Shown here: positions 1 to 9,400 of the stretch, piece by piece
How the letters are laid out: the number at the start of each line of letters is the position of its first letter
Position numbering within the stretch: position 1 is the first letter of the stretch
DNA from: CAZWCX01 sp964632945
Lineage (GTDB): Bacteria; Planctomycetota; MHYJ01; WSZJ01; CAZWCX01
DNA: 16,696 nucleotides
Assembly (NCBI GenBank): GCA_964632945.1
Contig: CAZWCX010000145.1
Span: 1 to 16,696 of the forward strand
Direction: 5' to 3'
Translations under genes and position numbers: made by a program
The notes under the pieces: generated by a model
Told to the model about the DNA's origin: nothing
The model's database searches: none
Seen by the model: only the letters and a program-made list of their open reading frames with translations

Positions 1-4
1 CGGA

Positions 5-50
5 GCCGGATTGTTCGCGAACAGCGAAGCTGCTCGCGAATAATCCGGGC
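5..50. repeat. Long palindromic hairpin with GAA loop
   Basis: An almost perfect palindrome. The arm at 6-20 pairs with 34-48 with only one G-T wobble (13/41). After a single mismatch (21/33), an inner CAGC/GCTG stem (22-25/29-32) closes a GAA loop. It runs directly into repeat copy A, sharing the C of its CTAG. No T-run follows, so it is not a canonical intrinsic terminator, though it could protect or end a transcript arriving from left of the window. No second copy was seen in this window. Confidence 0.75.
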
Positions 51-138
51 TAGGGGGCTTCCACCCGGATCCCGTGGGCCGGACCGGGCGCGAATATCAC
101 CGCGGCCGAACCCACCGTCTCAAGATGGAAGACCCACC
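50..138 (+). repeat. Interspersed CTAG-bounded repeat, copy A (short form)
   Basis: This 89-bp element begins CTAGGGGGCTTCCACC and ends near TGGAAGACCCACC. Its first ~42 bases match the first ~43 of copy B (read on the minus strand). Its last ~51 match the end of copy B with about nine differences. The central ~80 bp of B are missing, so A looks like an internal-deletion derivative. The arms GGGGCTTCCA and TGGAAGACCC form a terminal inverted repeat with one mismatch. The right end reads CCGG instead of CTAG. It lies about 22 bp past the stop of the ankyrin gene. Confidence 0.8.
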
Positions 139-160
139 CGGCGCGCGCGGGCCGTTCCGA

Positions 161-817
161 TCAGCGGCGGCGCGCCGCGTCGAACAGCGACCGGATGCGG
201 TCGTCCCGCGCGAGTTGGCGCGCCGTGCGGCCGTCGTCGGCCGGCTGGTCCGGATCCCCCCCGTGCGCGAGCAGCAGTCGCGTCATTCGTTCGTCCCCGT
301 GCAGCGCGCGCGACTGGAGGGGCGTCCACCCACCCGCCTGTCGCGCGTTCGGGTCCGCGCCCCGCGCGAGGAGCAGCTCCGCCGCCTCGTAGTGACCCAG
401 GGCGGCGGCGCTGTGCAGCGGTTCCAGGTTCATGGGGTTGCGGGAGCGGGCGCGCGCATCGGCGCCCCGATCCAGCAGGGTCCGCACGGTCTCGCCCGAC
501 CCGGAGAAGGAGGCGAGGTGGAGCGGCGTGAAGCCGTCGGGCGAATGCCGGTCGGTCATGTGGGGGTTGTCGTCGAGGATGGCGGCCACGCGAGCGGCCC
601 GTCCGAGGGCGGCGGCCTCGTACAGGTCCAGGTCCGGCCCCGCCGCGAGCAGGATGCCGACGAGGTCGGGCTTGCGGTGGTAGAGCGCAATCATGAGGAC
701 GGAAATCCCCGATTCGTCGCGCGCGCACGCCAGTCGGGGGTCCTCGGTCACGAGCGCTCGCAACCGGGCCCCGTCGCCCGCCTCGATCGCCTCCAGAACC
801 GAAATCAGACGGCTCAT
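161..817 (-). CDS. Ankyrin-repeat protein
   Basis: A 218-residue protein built almost entirely of ankyrin repeats, which mediate protein-protein binding. Successive units carry the typical G.TPLH/A..G....LL..GAD pattern: DGFTPLHLASFSG, NLEPLHSAAALGH and GGWTPLQSRALHG, with degenerate repeats before (SGISVLMIALYH, DLYEAAALG) and after. There is no signal peptide or membrane segment, so it is probably cytoplasmic. I chose the ATG at 817 over one six codons upstream because GGGAG lies 4 bases before it. It diverges from the kinase-TPR gene and has its own promoter-like sequence at 851-880. The partner and role are unknown. The fold call is secure and the function open. Confidence 0.85.
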   Translation of the reverse strand: MSRLISVLEAIEAGDGARLRALVTEDPRLACARDESGISVLMIALYHRKPDLVGILLAAGPDLDLYEAAALGRAARVAAILDDNPHMTDRHSPDGFTPLHLASFSGSGETVRTLLDRGADARARSRNPMNLEPLHSAAALGHYEAAELLLARGADPNARQAGGWTPLQSRALHGDERMTRLLLAHGGDPDQPADDGRTARQLARDDRIRSLFDAARRR

Positions 818-850
818 CGCTCTCCCATCGGTCAACAGGGACGGTCGCGG

Positions 851-880
851 ATTCTACCCGCCGTCCGGCCGCGGGGGCAA
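851..880 (-). promoter_or_regulatory. Candidate sigma-70 promoter of the ankyrin gene
   Basis: On the minus strand, TTGCCC (-35, 880-875) is followed after 18 bases by TAGAAT (-10, 856-851; five of six to consensus). This predicts a start near 844 and a leader of roughly 27 nt that contains the GGGAG ribosome-binding site. Assigned by eye only. Confidence 0.5.
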
Positions 881-914
881 CCAGGACCTGCCTTCATTCC
901 GCGGTCGCCTTCCT

Positions 915-943
915 TTGCGCGCGCTGCCGCCCCGCGCTATCAT
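915..943 (+). promoter_or_regulatory. Candidate sigma-70 promoter of the kinase-TPR gene
   Basis: TTGCGC (-35) and TATCAT (-10, five of six to consensus) are separated by 17 bases. The -10 box ends 9 bases before the ATG at 953, so transcription would start about 3 bases upstream of it and the mRNA would be leaderless or nearly so. The AGGA at 945-948 would then lie outside the transcript. Confidence 0.45.
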
Positions 944-952
944 CAGGACGCC

Positions 953-3900
953 ATGCCCACGGACCATGACGCCCGCTTCGGAGAACTCGCCGTCACGCTC
1001 GGCCTGGTCGCCCCGGCCGACGTGATTGCCGTCCTGCGCATCCTGCGGGAACGCAAGTCGGATCGTCCGCTTGCGGAGATGCTGGTGGAGCAGGGCCGCC
1101 TCACGCGCGAGGAGGTGGATCGCGTCGAAGCGGCGATGCAGGCGCGCCCGGGGTCGGGGGATTCCGCGGGTCTGCCGGGGCAGGGCCGAATCCAGGCGCC
1201 GACGGCGCTCGCCGCGACCGCCGATGAGGGCTCCCCGCCGGGCCTGGCCCCGGGCGGCGGGCGCATCCAGGCGCCGACGAGCTGGGACACGCGGGTCGGG
1301 CGCGCGGGGAGCGATGCGGACGAAGATCCCGGCGCCGCCCGTCGCGGCCGGGTGGAGCCCCCGAGCGAGGTCGATCTCGGCGGGGGCCGTCGGAACCGGC
1401 GCATCGAGCCCCCCAGCGACATGGATCTCGGCCGCCCCGGGGCGCCGGGCCGCCCTCCCGGGACGCCGAAGGGCGCCGCCCCGCTGACCCTGCCCCGGTC
1501 CTCCGGCGCCGAATCGGGATCCTCGGTCCCCCCGGGCGGTCCGCTCACTCTGCCTGCGGATCCCCCGGTCGCCCGTGGCGCCACGGCCGCACGCGTGCCG
1601 CCCACCGCCGCGGCGGTTCCGCCCACCTTGGTGTCCGATCCCTCCGACGATCCCTCCGCCGTGCCCGTGACGAACCGTTCCGCAGGGTCCGGCGCGCCGG
1701 ACGCCGGCGAGGCGGGAGGCACCGACGGCGCGTCGCGGTACGAGATCCTCGGCGAAATCGGCCGGGGCGGCATGGGGGTCGTCTACCGGGCCCGGCAGAA
1801 GGGGCTCAATCGCATCGTCGCTCTCAAGGTGCTCGGCGGCGGCGCCACCGCATCGCGCGAAGAGGTCGAGCGATTCCGCCGGGAGGCCCAGGCGGCGGCG
1901 CGCCTGCACCATCCCGGGATCATCGAAGTCCACGATGTCGGTGAAATCGATGGTCGGCCCTACATCGCGATGGAGTACGTCGAGGGGGACGCGCTGGACA
2001 CCCATGTCGGGCGTACCCGGGCCGATCTCGCCGCGCGTGTCCAGTTGGTCCGGCGCGTCGCCGAGGCGGTGGCGCACGCGCACGGCCTGGGGGTGGTCCA
2101 CCGCGACCTGAAGCCCGCCAACGTACTCGTCGACCCCGCGGGGAATCCCCGCGTGGCCGACTTCGGGCTCGCCAAGGAGGTGAACACGGCCGACGGAACG
2201 GCTCCGGGTCCCGCGGCCCCGATCACCCGCTCGGGAGCCGTCCTCGGCACCCCGCAGTACATGGCCCCGGAGCAGGCGGAGGGAGACGTTCGCGCGGTCG
2301 ACGCCCGCAGCGACGTCTGGTCGCTCGGCGTGATCCTCTACGAGATGCTCACCGGGCGCCGCCCCTTCGAGGGCGACAGCGCGATCGCGATCCTGCTCGC
2401 CGTCCTCGGCCGGGAGGTCCTGCCGCCCCGGCGGATCGACCCCGCCATTCCGGCCGATCTGGAGACCGTGTGCCTGAAGGCGCTGGAGAAGGAGCGCGCG
2501 CGTCGCTACCCGACGGCGCAGGCCTTGGCCGACGACCTCGGCCGATTCCTCGCCGGGGAGCCGATCACGGCGCGTCCACCGTCCTGGAGCCGGCTGTGGG
2601 TGCGGCGCGCGCGGCGGCACTCCACCCTCGTGCTCGCCCTGGCGGCGATCCCGGCCCTGGCCGTCATCGCCGGAATCGCCTGGCGTTCGTGGGAGGGCGC
2701 GGAGGAGGCGCGACGGGAGCAGGAACGCCTGGCCGCCGTCGCCCGGGTCGAGCAGGAGGCGCGCAAGCGGGCGGAGGACGAGGCTCGGGCGCGCGAGGAT
2801 CGGCGCACGCGCGCCCGGAAACTCTATGACCGCGCCAAACTGCAGCAGAACCAGGAGAAGATCGCGGACGGGCTGGGCGAGGCGATCGCGGCCGACCCCG
2901 AGTGGGCCGACCCCCGGCTCGAACGCGGCATCCTGCGGGCGCGCGCGCGGCGCTGGCAGGAGGCGGTCGAAGACCTTACGCGCGCCATCGAGCTCAACCC
3001 GGGCCTCGCCTACGCCTACTACCACCGGGCGGACGCCTACCGCGACGGACTGAAGGAGCTGGACCGGGCGCAGCAGGACTACCTCAAGGTCGTCGAATTG
3101 GACCCGGAGTCCGAGCACGGCTTCTTCGCGCAGGGCATGTTGCGCTGGCTCAAGGAAGACAGCCAGGGCGCGATCCCCTGGTTCGAGCGCGGCCTCGAGA
3201 TCGACGCGGAGTCGGGTTGGATGTGGCACAATCTCGCCGGGTGCCGGATGGTCAACGGCGACTACCGGAAGGCGTCGGAGGACTGGGAGCGCGCGGTGGC
3301 CCTTCTCCCCGGTGAAGGCGAGCCGCGGAACAAGCTCGGCTGGACCTACGAGCGAATGGAGCACTGGAAGAAGGCGGAGGAGTGCTTCCGCAAGGCGATT
3401 GCCCTTGCCCCCGAACTCGAGGAGGCCCACTGCGGCCTGGGCAGCGTCTTGATCAAGCTCGGCCAGGGGGACGAGGCCCTGCGGGAATTGGAGGAGGCGA
3501 TCCGGCTGCGGGCGGACTACGTGGATCCCCACCTGCGCAAGGTCGAGTTGTTCCGTCTGGCCCGGCGTCCCGACCTGGCGCACGCCGAGGCGCAAAAGAC
3601 CCTGGAGCGATACCCGGGCCATGCCGGCGCGCACGACGCCCTCGGCACGACCTTCTACGATATGAATCGGTTCGCGGAGGCGATCGCGGCGCACGAGCGC
3701 GCGCTCGAGAAGGACCCGGAGAACTCGTACTTCCTCCTGCATCGGGCCAATGCCCTGCTCGGCCTCGGGAGGATGGCGGAGGCGGAAAAGGACCTCTCGA
3801 AGGCGCTCTCCATTCGTCCCTTGTGGGCCGACGCGCTGAACAGCCGCGCCGCGATCCGGTATCACGCCAACGATCTCGAGGGGGCGCTGGCCGATTTCCG

Positions 3901-4294
3901 GGTGATCGCGGACATGATGTCCGACCGTCCCGAGGGGTACACGAACTGCGGGGAAATCCTGCGCGCGCTCGGACGATTCGACGAGGCGCTGAAGGAGTTC
4001 GCGAAGGCGCTGGCGATCGATCCCGACTACGGCGTCGCCCTCAACAGCCGCGGGGCGACCTGGCAGCAGCTCGGAGACCAGGAGAAGGCGTTCGCCGACT
4101 TCGACCGTTGCGTGAAGGAGCACCCGTACTACTCCAACGCGCTGTTCAATCGTGCCCGGATCTACGAACTTCGCGGGGAGCTCGAAAAGGCGATCGCGGA
4201 CTGGGAGGCGGCGATCGTCGCCGATCCCAATCACCCCGGCACCGCCGAGACCCGGGCGCGCATCGAGGACGCGAAGAAGCGGCTGAAGAAGTAG
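953..4294 (+). CDS. Membrane Ser/Thr kinase with TPR sensor domain
   Basis: A 1113-residue Hanks-type kinase. Residues 1-65 form a small helical domain (PLAEMLVEQGRLT) resembling the N-terminal domain of PilB/GspE ATPases; this likeness is tentative. A Pro/Gly/Arg-rich linker to about 255 carries short repeats (GRIQAPT twice; EPPS followed by a DLG motif twice). The kinase domain starts near 262 with the glycine loop GRGGMGVV (271-278), Lys292, HRDLKPAN (Asp385), DFG (403-405) and APE (438-440), so all catalytic residues are present. One transmembrane helix spans about 557-578. A charged, likely coiled-coil stretch leads into many TPR units to the C-terminus, presumably on the outer side of the membrane and sensing or scaffolding. 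The open frame runs upstream to 74, but that part lies antisense to the ankyrin gene and through repeat A. The ATG at 953 begins the domain-like sequence. An MBL hydrolase follows 65 bp downstream. Confidence 0.93.
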   Translation: MPTDHDARFGELAVTLGLVAPADVIAVLRILRERKSDRPLAEMLVEQGRLTREEVDRVEAAMQARPGSGDSAGLPGQGRIQAPTALAATADEGSPPGLAPGGGRIQAPTSWDTRVGRAGSDADEDPGAARRGRVEPPSEVDLGGGRRNRRIEPPSDMDLGRPGAPGRPPGTPKGAAPLTLPRSSGAESGSSVPPGGPLTLPADPPVARGATAARVPPTAAAVPPTLVSDPSDDPSAVPVTNRSAGSGAPDAGEAGGTDGASRYEILGEIGRGGMGVVYRARQKGLNRIVALKVLGGGATASREEVERFRREAQAAARLHHPGIIEVHDVGEIDGRPYIAMEYVEGDALDTHVGRTRADLAARVQLVRRVAEAVAHAHGLGVVHRDLKPANVLVDPAGNPRVADFGLAKEVNTADGTAPGPAAPITRSGAVLGTPQYMAPEQAEGDVRAVDARSDVWSLGVILYEMLTGRRPFEGDSAIAILLAVLGREVLPPRRIDPAIPADLETVCLKALEKERARRYPTAQALADDLGRFLAGEPITARPPSWSRLWVRRARRHSTLVLALAAIPALAVIAGIAWRSWEGAEEARREQERLAAVARVEQEARKRAEDEARAREDRRTRARKLYDRAKLQQNQEKIADGLGEAIAADPEWADPRLERGILRARARRWQEAVEDLTRAIELNPGLAYAYYHRADAYRDGLKELDRAQQDYLKVVELDPESEHGFFAQGMLRWLKEDSQGAIPWFERGLEIDAESGWMWHNLAGCRMVNGDYRKASEDWERAVALLPGEGEPRNKLGWTYERMEHWKKAEECFRKAIALAPELEEAHCGLGSVLIKLGQGDEALRELEEAIRLRADYVDPHLRKVELFRLARRPDLAHAEAQKTLERYPGHAGAHDALGTTFYDMNRFAEAIAAHERALEKDPENSYFLLHRANALLGLGRMAEAEKDLSKALSIRPLWADALNSRAAIRYHANDLEGALADFRVIADMMSDRPEGYTNCGEILRALGRFDEALKEFAKALAIDPDYGVALNSRGATWQQLGDQEKAFADFDRCVKEHPYYSNALFNRARIYELRGELEKAIADWEAAIVADPNHPGTAETRARIEDAKKRLKK

Positions 4295-4310
4295 GCGCAC
4301 GCCCGGCGGG

Positions 4311-4327
4311 GCCGCGGACGCCGCGGC
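4311..4327 (+). other. GC hairpin between kinase and hydrolase genes
   Basis: GCCGCGG, ACG loop, CCGCGGC: a 7-bp perfect stem in the 65-bp gap. It has no T-run, so it is at best an attenuator or mRNA processing point that lowers expression of the downstream gene. Such stems also arise by chance in GC-rich DNA. Confidence 0.3.
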
Positions 4328-4359
4328 GCTCCCCGGGTCCCGGCGAAGGAGACACCCAG

Positions 4360-5217
4360 ATGGCCGCGACCGATCCGAGCCCGATCGCGCTCGGCGATTT
4401 CACCCTCCTGCCGCTTTCGGACGGTTGTTTCCGGCTCGACGGCGGGGCGATGTTCGGCGTGGTGCCGAAGACCTTGTGGGAGCGCCGGTCCCCACCCGAC
4501 GAGAAGAACCGCATCACCCTGGGGCTGAACGCGCTCCTGCTGCGGCGCGGGACCGACGTCGTCTTGATCGACACCGGCATCGGCGACAAGTGGGACGCCA
4601 AGGGCAGCGAGATCTACGCCATCCAGCACACCGATCGGCTGCTCGAAGGGCTGGCCCGCCACGGGGTGAAGCCGGAGGACGTCACGCACGTCGTCCTGAC
4701 CCATCTCCACTTCGACCACAGCGGCGGTTCCACGCGGCTCGACGGGGCGGGTCGGCCGGTGCCCACGTTTCCGCGGGCGCGCTACTTCATCCAGCGGGGG
4801 GAGTGGGAGTTCGCCATGAGCGGGAACCCGCGCAGCAAGGCGAGCTATTTCCCCGAGAACTACGAGCCCCTGGAGGGGAACCGGCAGGTCGAGTTCCTCG
4901 AGGGGGACAGTCGCGTGCTGCCCGGCCTGCGGACCGTCGTGACCGGAGGGCACACGCGCTACCACCAGATCGTCCTGATCGGGGAGGAGGGGCGCCGCGC
5001 GGTGTACTGGGGGGACCTGATCCCGACCACGGCGCACCTCGACTACCCGTACATCATGGGGTACGACCTGTTTCCGCTGGACACGCTGGCGGCGAAGATG
5101 ACCTGGATCCCGCGCGCCCTGGAGGAGGGGATGGTGTGCGTCTGGGAACATGATCCGACGATCCCGGTGGGGCGGATCGGCCAGGAGGGGAAGCGGATCG
5201 TGGTTCGTCCGCTCTGA
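4360..5217 (+). CDS. Metallo-beta-lactamase-fold hydrolase
   Basis: A 285-residue zinc hydrolase of the MBL superfamily, in the style of AHL-lactonase and related quorum-quenching or detoxifying enzymes. The signature THLHFDHSGG gives His115, His117, Asp119 and His120. The remaining metal ligands are His198 (GGHTRYH), Asp219 (YWGD) and probably His264 (WEHDP), so the dinuclear site is complete. There is no signal peptide, so it is probably cytoplasmic. The ATG at 4360 is preceded by AAGGAG with an 8-base gap. The open frame extends far upstream, but only as an out-of-frame shadow over the kinase. The same strand and short spacing suggest co-transcription with the kinase gene. The substrate cannot be told from sequence; lactonase is one option among many. 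Confidence 0.9.
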   Translation: MAATDPSPIALGDFTLLPLSDGCFRLDGGAMFGVVPKTLWERRSPPDEKNRITLGLNALLLRRGTDVVLIDTGIGDKWDAKGSEIYAIQHTDRLLEGLARHGVKPEDVTHVVLTHLHFDHSGGSTRLDGAGRPVPTFPRARYFIQRGEWEFAMSGNPRSKASYFPENYEPLEGNRQVEFLEGDSRVLPGLRTVVTGGHTRYHQIVLIGEEGRRAVYWGDLIPTTAHLDYPYIMGYDLFPLDTLAAKMTWIPRALEEGMVCVWEHDPTIPVGRIGQEGKRIVVRPL

Positions 5218-5220
5218 TCG

Positions 5221-6426
5221 TCACTCCGGATCGACCCAGTCGAGGCCGAGCGCCGTCACCACTTGGCGCAGCCGGTCGCGGACCAAACGGTCGCGTTCGT
5301 CGAATCCCTTCCAGGCGGGGGAGCGGCCGGCGAGGGTGGCCTCCAGTTCACGCCAAAGGGACCGCAGGTCGGCTGCGAGTTGCACGAGCGATTCGAGCGC
5401 GGGATGGCGGCGCGCCTGTTCCGAACGGGGAGTCAGGATGCGCGCGTCGTCCTCGACCTGTTTCAGATCTTCGGCGAGGGGGGCGGCGACCGCGCGCCAG
5501 TCGGTCTCGGCGGTCCGGAGGGTCTCCCGCGAGCGCGCGAGGACGAGCCATCGGCGCACCCGCTCGCAGGATCGCACGACGTGAACCGCGAGGTCCGGAT
5601 GGCCGAGGGCGCGGTCCCACTCGAGCGCCTGTTCGAGGGCCGACGCGCGGGCGTCGAATCCCTTGCGCAACGCGGTCATGAGTCCCTCGTCGAACACCGG
5701 CGGCGCGCCGCGGTCCAGGGCGCCCGGTTCGCCGGCCGACAGGGCTTCGTGATGCAGCGACGCCAGATGGTCGATCAGTTCGGCGGCCAGGAAGTGGGCT
5801 TCTTCCAGGAGCGGAAGGCCGAGGCGGGTTTCCCGGTCGGTCAGGCCGTTGCGGTAGCTGGAAACCAGGGCGAGGGAGGAGCGGAAGGCCGAGCGGAGGT
5901 CCGGAGCGGAGGGGTCGGCGCCGGTGCGACCGGCTTGCTCGAGATCGGAGGCGAACGAACGGAACTGCATGCGCAGGTCGTCGAGGAGCCGCCCGTAGTA
6001 GCCGCGCTCCTCGTTGCGTCGTTCGAGGATCATCTCGCGGGTGCCGACGAGCACCGAAACGACGGTGGGGGCGGGCCCGTCGCCGGCGGCGGACGCGGAG
6101 GAGGGCTCGGGCACCCAGACCGCCGAAACATCGTAGAAGGACGGCGGGATTCCCGGCGGCACCGGGATCCGGGTTTCGACGTGACGGTCGGTCAAGACCA
6201 CGCGGGCCGAAGCGACGGAGCGCCCGCGACGCTGCAGCCGCAGGTGGATGCGTGCGCCGAGGGGCAGGTTGCTTTCGATCCCGATCTGCAACTCGGGGCC
6301 GTCGACGTGAGCGCTGAGGAGCAGGACCGGGTTCTGGGTGGGCTGGGCAAGGGCCGGTCCGGCGAGGGTCACGGGCAGCGTCGCGAAAAGGAGGGCGACG
6401 AGTGCCGTCCGCGAAAGGGGGATCAT
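5221..6426 (-). CDS. Exported protein of unknown function
   Basis: A 401-residue protein that I do not recognise. Residues 1-27 form a clear signal peptide (charged start, hydrophobic core, GPALA then Gln) for Sec export. Residues ~30-130 look beta-rich, as in an Ig-like or carbohydrate-binding domain. The remainder, from about 140, is helical with many charged residues and Leu/Ala heptads. It is the last gene of the selD operon and starts 4 bp after the stop of the GspK-like gene. Its ribosome-binding site (GAGG, 7 bases from ATG) overlaps that gene's final codons, implying translational coupling. This points to a shared envelope or secretion role with the GspK-like protein (inference). Confidence 0.8.
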   Translation of the reverse strand: MIPLSRTALVALLFATLPVTLAGPALAQPTQNPVLLLSAHVDGPELQIGIESNLPLGARIHLRLQRRGRSVASARVVLTDRHVETRIPVPPGIPPSFYDVSAVWVPEPSSASAAGDGPAPTVVSVLVGTREMILERRNEERGYYGRLLDDLRMQFRSFASDLEQAGRTGADPSAPDLRSAFRSSLALVSSYRNGLTDRETRLGLPLLEEAHFLAAELIDHLASLHHEALSAGEPGALDRGAPPVFDEGLMTALRKGFDARASALEQALEWDRALGHPDLAVHVVRSCERVRRWLVLARSRETLRTAETDWRAVAAPLAEDLKQVEDDARILTPRSEQARRHPALESLVQLAADLRSLWRELEATLAGRSPAWKGFDERDRLVRDRLRQVVTALGLDWVDPE

Positions 6427-6430
6427 CGCC

Positions 6431-9400
6431 TCACCTCATCCACCAGGAATGGAAGCGCGGGGCCCGCAGGACGGTCAGGGTCAGGTCTTCCAGCACCGGC
6501 GATTCGGTGACCATTCCGGCCGGTCCCGGCGCGGCGGGAAAGAACGCGCAGGTCACGAACACCTCCGCGCCGGGCGGGAGGGACAGTCGCACGGCGCGCG
6601 CGCCCGAAGCCGCATCCGGCCCCGGCGGCAGGGCCAGGGAGGCCAGTTCGGCGGGTCGGGGTCCCACGGCGAGCGCGATCCCGCCCCCGGACGAGGGGGC
6701 GCGACCGTTCCACGTGAGCGAGGCGATCGAGATCGGCTCCTCGTCCCGGGCGAAGTCGACGCCCGGCACGAAGCGGAGGTGCAGTCCGTACGGCCCGGGC
6801 CCCGCAGGGTAGCGATCGGGGGGCTGCTTTCCCTTGGTGGAGCGGGCGGACAGGGTGAGTCCGTCGAGGGTGGCGTCCGCGTTCAGCGGATGGCCGTTGC
6901 AGCGCCCGTCGCGAAACCGGTTGTGGCCGAGGAAGAGGAGCCAACCGTCGGGGATCCCCGCCAGGAAGGGACGCGCGGGCGGTCGCAAGGGCGGCCCGAG
7001 CGCGCGACGGCCGTCGACTTCGAGGTGGAGTTCCGCGCCGATCCAGGTGACCCGGACATGGTGCCATTCCCCCGCCCGCCAGTCGCGGATCGGCGTGGCC
7101 ACCGCGCGGAACCGGTTGCACCAGGGATGCTCGGGAGAATGAAACAGGGCGGCCGGGGCCGGATCGAAGGCGCCGGGCGACGGTTCGGCGCGCGGATCCC
7201 CCCACGACGCCGCCAGGAGCCCGCGGCGCGCGAAGACCACCAGCCGATCGCCCGCGCGCGGATCGTCCTCCCGCCCGAGCCCGCGGCCCAGCGACACGAG
7301 CGTGCGGACATCGGCCGCCTCCGCCCGGCGCGTCGGCCCCGGCTTGCCGGCATCGTACAATTCGTCCCCGTTCCAGGTCGGCTTGACCCAGAACTCCAGG
7401 GACCCTTCCAACGGCCACAGGCCCGGCGCCGGAAATCCCAGGTGCTCGTCCAGGGTCGGCAGGGACTGTCCATACCGGTCCGCAGCGGCGGAGTAGGAAA
7501 GGCGCCTCGTTTCGTGACAGAAGACGCCGTCCGGGAACAACTCCGAAGGGTCCACTGCGTCCAGCAACGAACGATGCATGTCGGCAGACCCGGCCGCGGG
7601 GACCGGTCGGCCGAAGGCGGAGGCGTCGAGCGTGTCGCCGAACTCCGCGCGCAGGAATACCCCGGCCCCCACGGGCCCGTCCCTCGGCGCGAGCGAGACG
7701 TGACCGTCCCAGCACAGCGCATGTCGGCACTCCTCCTCCTTCGCCGACCCGCGCTCCGGCCGGCGCAAGACCGTCGCCTCGAGGCCGTCCGGTCCGGCCT
7801 GGTTGCGCAACAGATCTTCCGTCGATTCGGGCCAGGTGAGCACGGCGGGTGACCCGTCGGGAAGCAGGCTGGTCGACACCGTGTGCGCCAGGAAGTCCTT
7901 CTGGGTCGTCCGACGGACCACATCGTAGACCTGGACGACCGCCTCGAGCGAGGATTGCGCGGCCACGGGATGGACCCCCTCCCGCGGGGCATCCAGGAGC
8001 CGGACGAGGCACTCGACCTGGTACCAGCCCATGCTGGAGAAGCAGATTTCGGTCGTCCAGCCGCAGAAGGGCAGGTTGTCCGCGGCGTTCCAGGGGCCGC
8101 GCGCCCAGTCGCCCAGCGAGGCCTTGTCCACGTCCCCGTGGCGGAGTCCGAGCACGCGGTCGGGGTTGAAGGAGGACAGCCGGGAGTTGGGGTTCACGGC
8201 GGCGAGGATGATTCGCTTTCGCAGCGGCGAGACGTCCTCTTCCGGCAATCCGAGCACGAATTGCTCGAACTCGTTCCAGGTCCGGAACGGCCGCTCCGAA
8301 CGGCGGGACAGGATCCACTCCGCGACGATGCGCGCGACCATGGGGGGGACGGCGGACTCGGGGGATCGGCGCGTGCGCCCCGGCCCCGAGGGGAGGGGGC
8401 GGAGCGCCCGCTCCGCCCGGTCGAGAGCGCAGGCCTCGAGGCGGGCGAAGACCGCGGCGAGGACCTCGATGGACGCCGTGTTGACATTCACGGGCGCGCG
8501 CGGCTGCAGGAGCGGGACGGTGCCGAGGCGCGGCGGGCCGGGCTGCGGGCCGGCGACCGGCGGGGCCTCCAGCGGACCGGTGGAGGACTCCGACAGCAGA
8601 AAATCGGCCGAACATCCACCCCAGAACCGCAGACGCGGGAGGAGCCCCGCCAGGAGCGCGGGTGGTCCCGCGCGCGCGGGCACATGGGCGCCGCCGCCGC
8701 GCGCGACGCGGATCCCGTCGCTTTCCGGAGAGCGCATCCGCCCCCACCGGTACTTCCCGCCGGGGCAGGCGTCCTCGCCGGGAGGGGAGGCGCTGACGAG
8801 CGCCCCAGGGTGGAGGACGCGGTCGTCCACCCAGGCATGGCAGGTGACGTTGTTCAGTACCGCGGTCCATTTCCGCTCGGGTATCTTTGCCGAGCGAAGC
8901 GCATCCGCCACGTCGAGCCGCGTGGCGAAGCCGCGTCGGTGACGGATCCGCCACTCGTTCAGGATCATCCCCAACTGGGGCACCGCGACCTCCTCGGTGG
9001 CTCCCAGATTGTCCAGAAGGCGGAGCGCGTTGGGGGCCAGGGACCAGTCCCCGGGGCCCGCCGTCGGTCCGTTCACCCAGATCATCGAAGCGCAGTCGAG
9101 GATCTTCAGGCTGATCAGGTCCGTGGCATCGTCGAGGGGGGAGGGGACCCGCAGGGAGAAGCCGACGATGTCGCTGCGGCCGTCCCCGCTCTCGTCCGGG
9201 ATCCGGATCGGTTCATCCGTGAGCGACCGCGGGTGCGGCGGGGCATACGACGGGTTGCGCATCACCCGCAAGGGCTGGTCGCGCCGGTAGGCGAGCACCT
9301 CGTCCTGGTCGGGGGAGTAGGCGCCGTCCCCGTCCCGATCCCGGTACTGCACGGCCGCCCAGTCGGCGCGGTCGTGGTCGATCGTTTCTTCGAGGCACCA

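Noticed and set aside
50..138. CRISPR array or tRNA as explanation of the repeats
   Set aside because: The copies are single, kilobases apart, in both orientations, and lack spacers. No tRNA cloverleaf or TTCRA arm is visible.
854..4300. 1148-codon open frame antisense to the large kinase
   Set aside because: Antisense to a kinase-TPR gene with all catalytic motifs. Its composition (Arg/Pro/Gly-rich, no domain) is that of a high-GC shadow frame.
4311..4327. Intrinsic terminator between the kinase and MBL genes
   Set aside because: The stem has no T-run and is only 7 bp. Kept only as a low-confidence hairpin.
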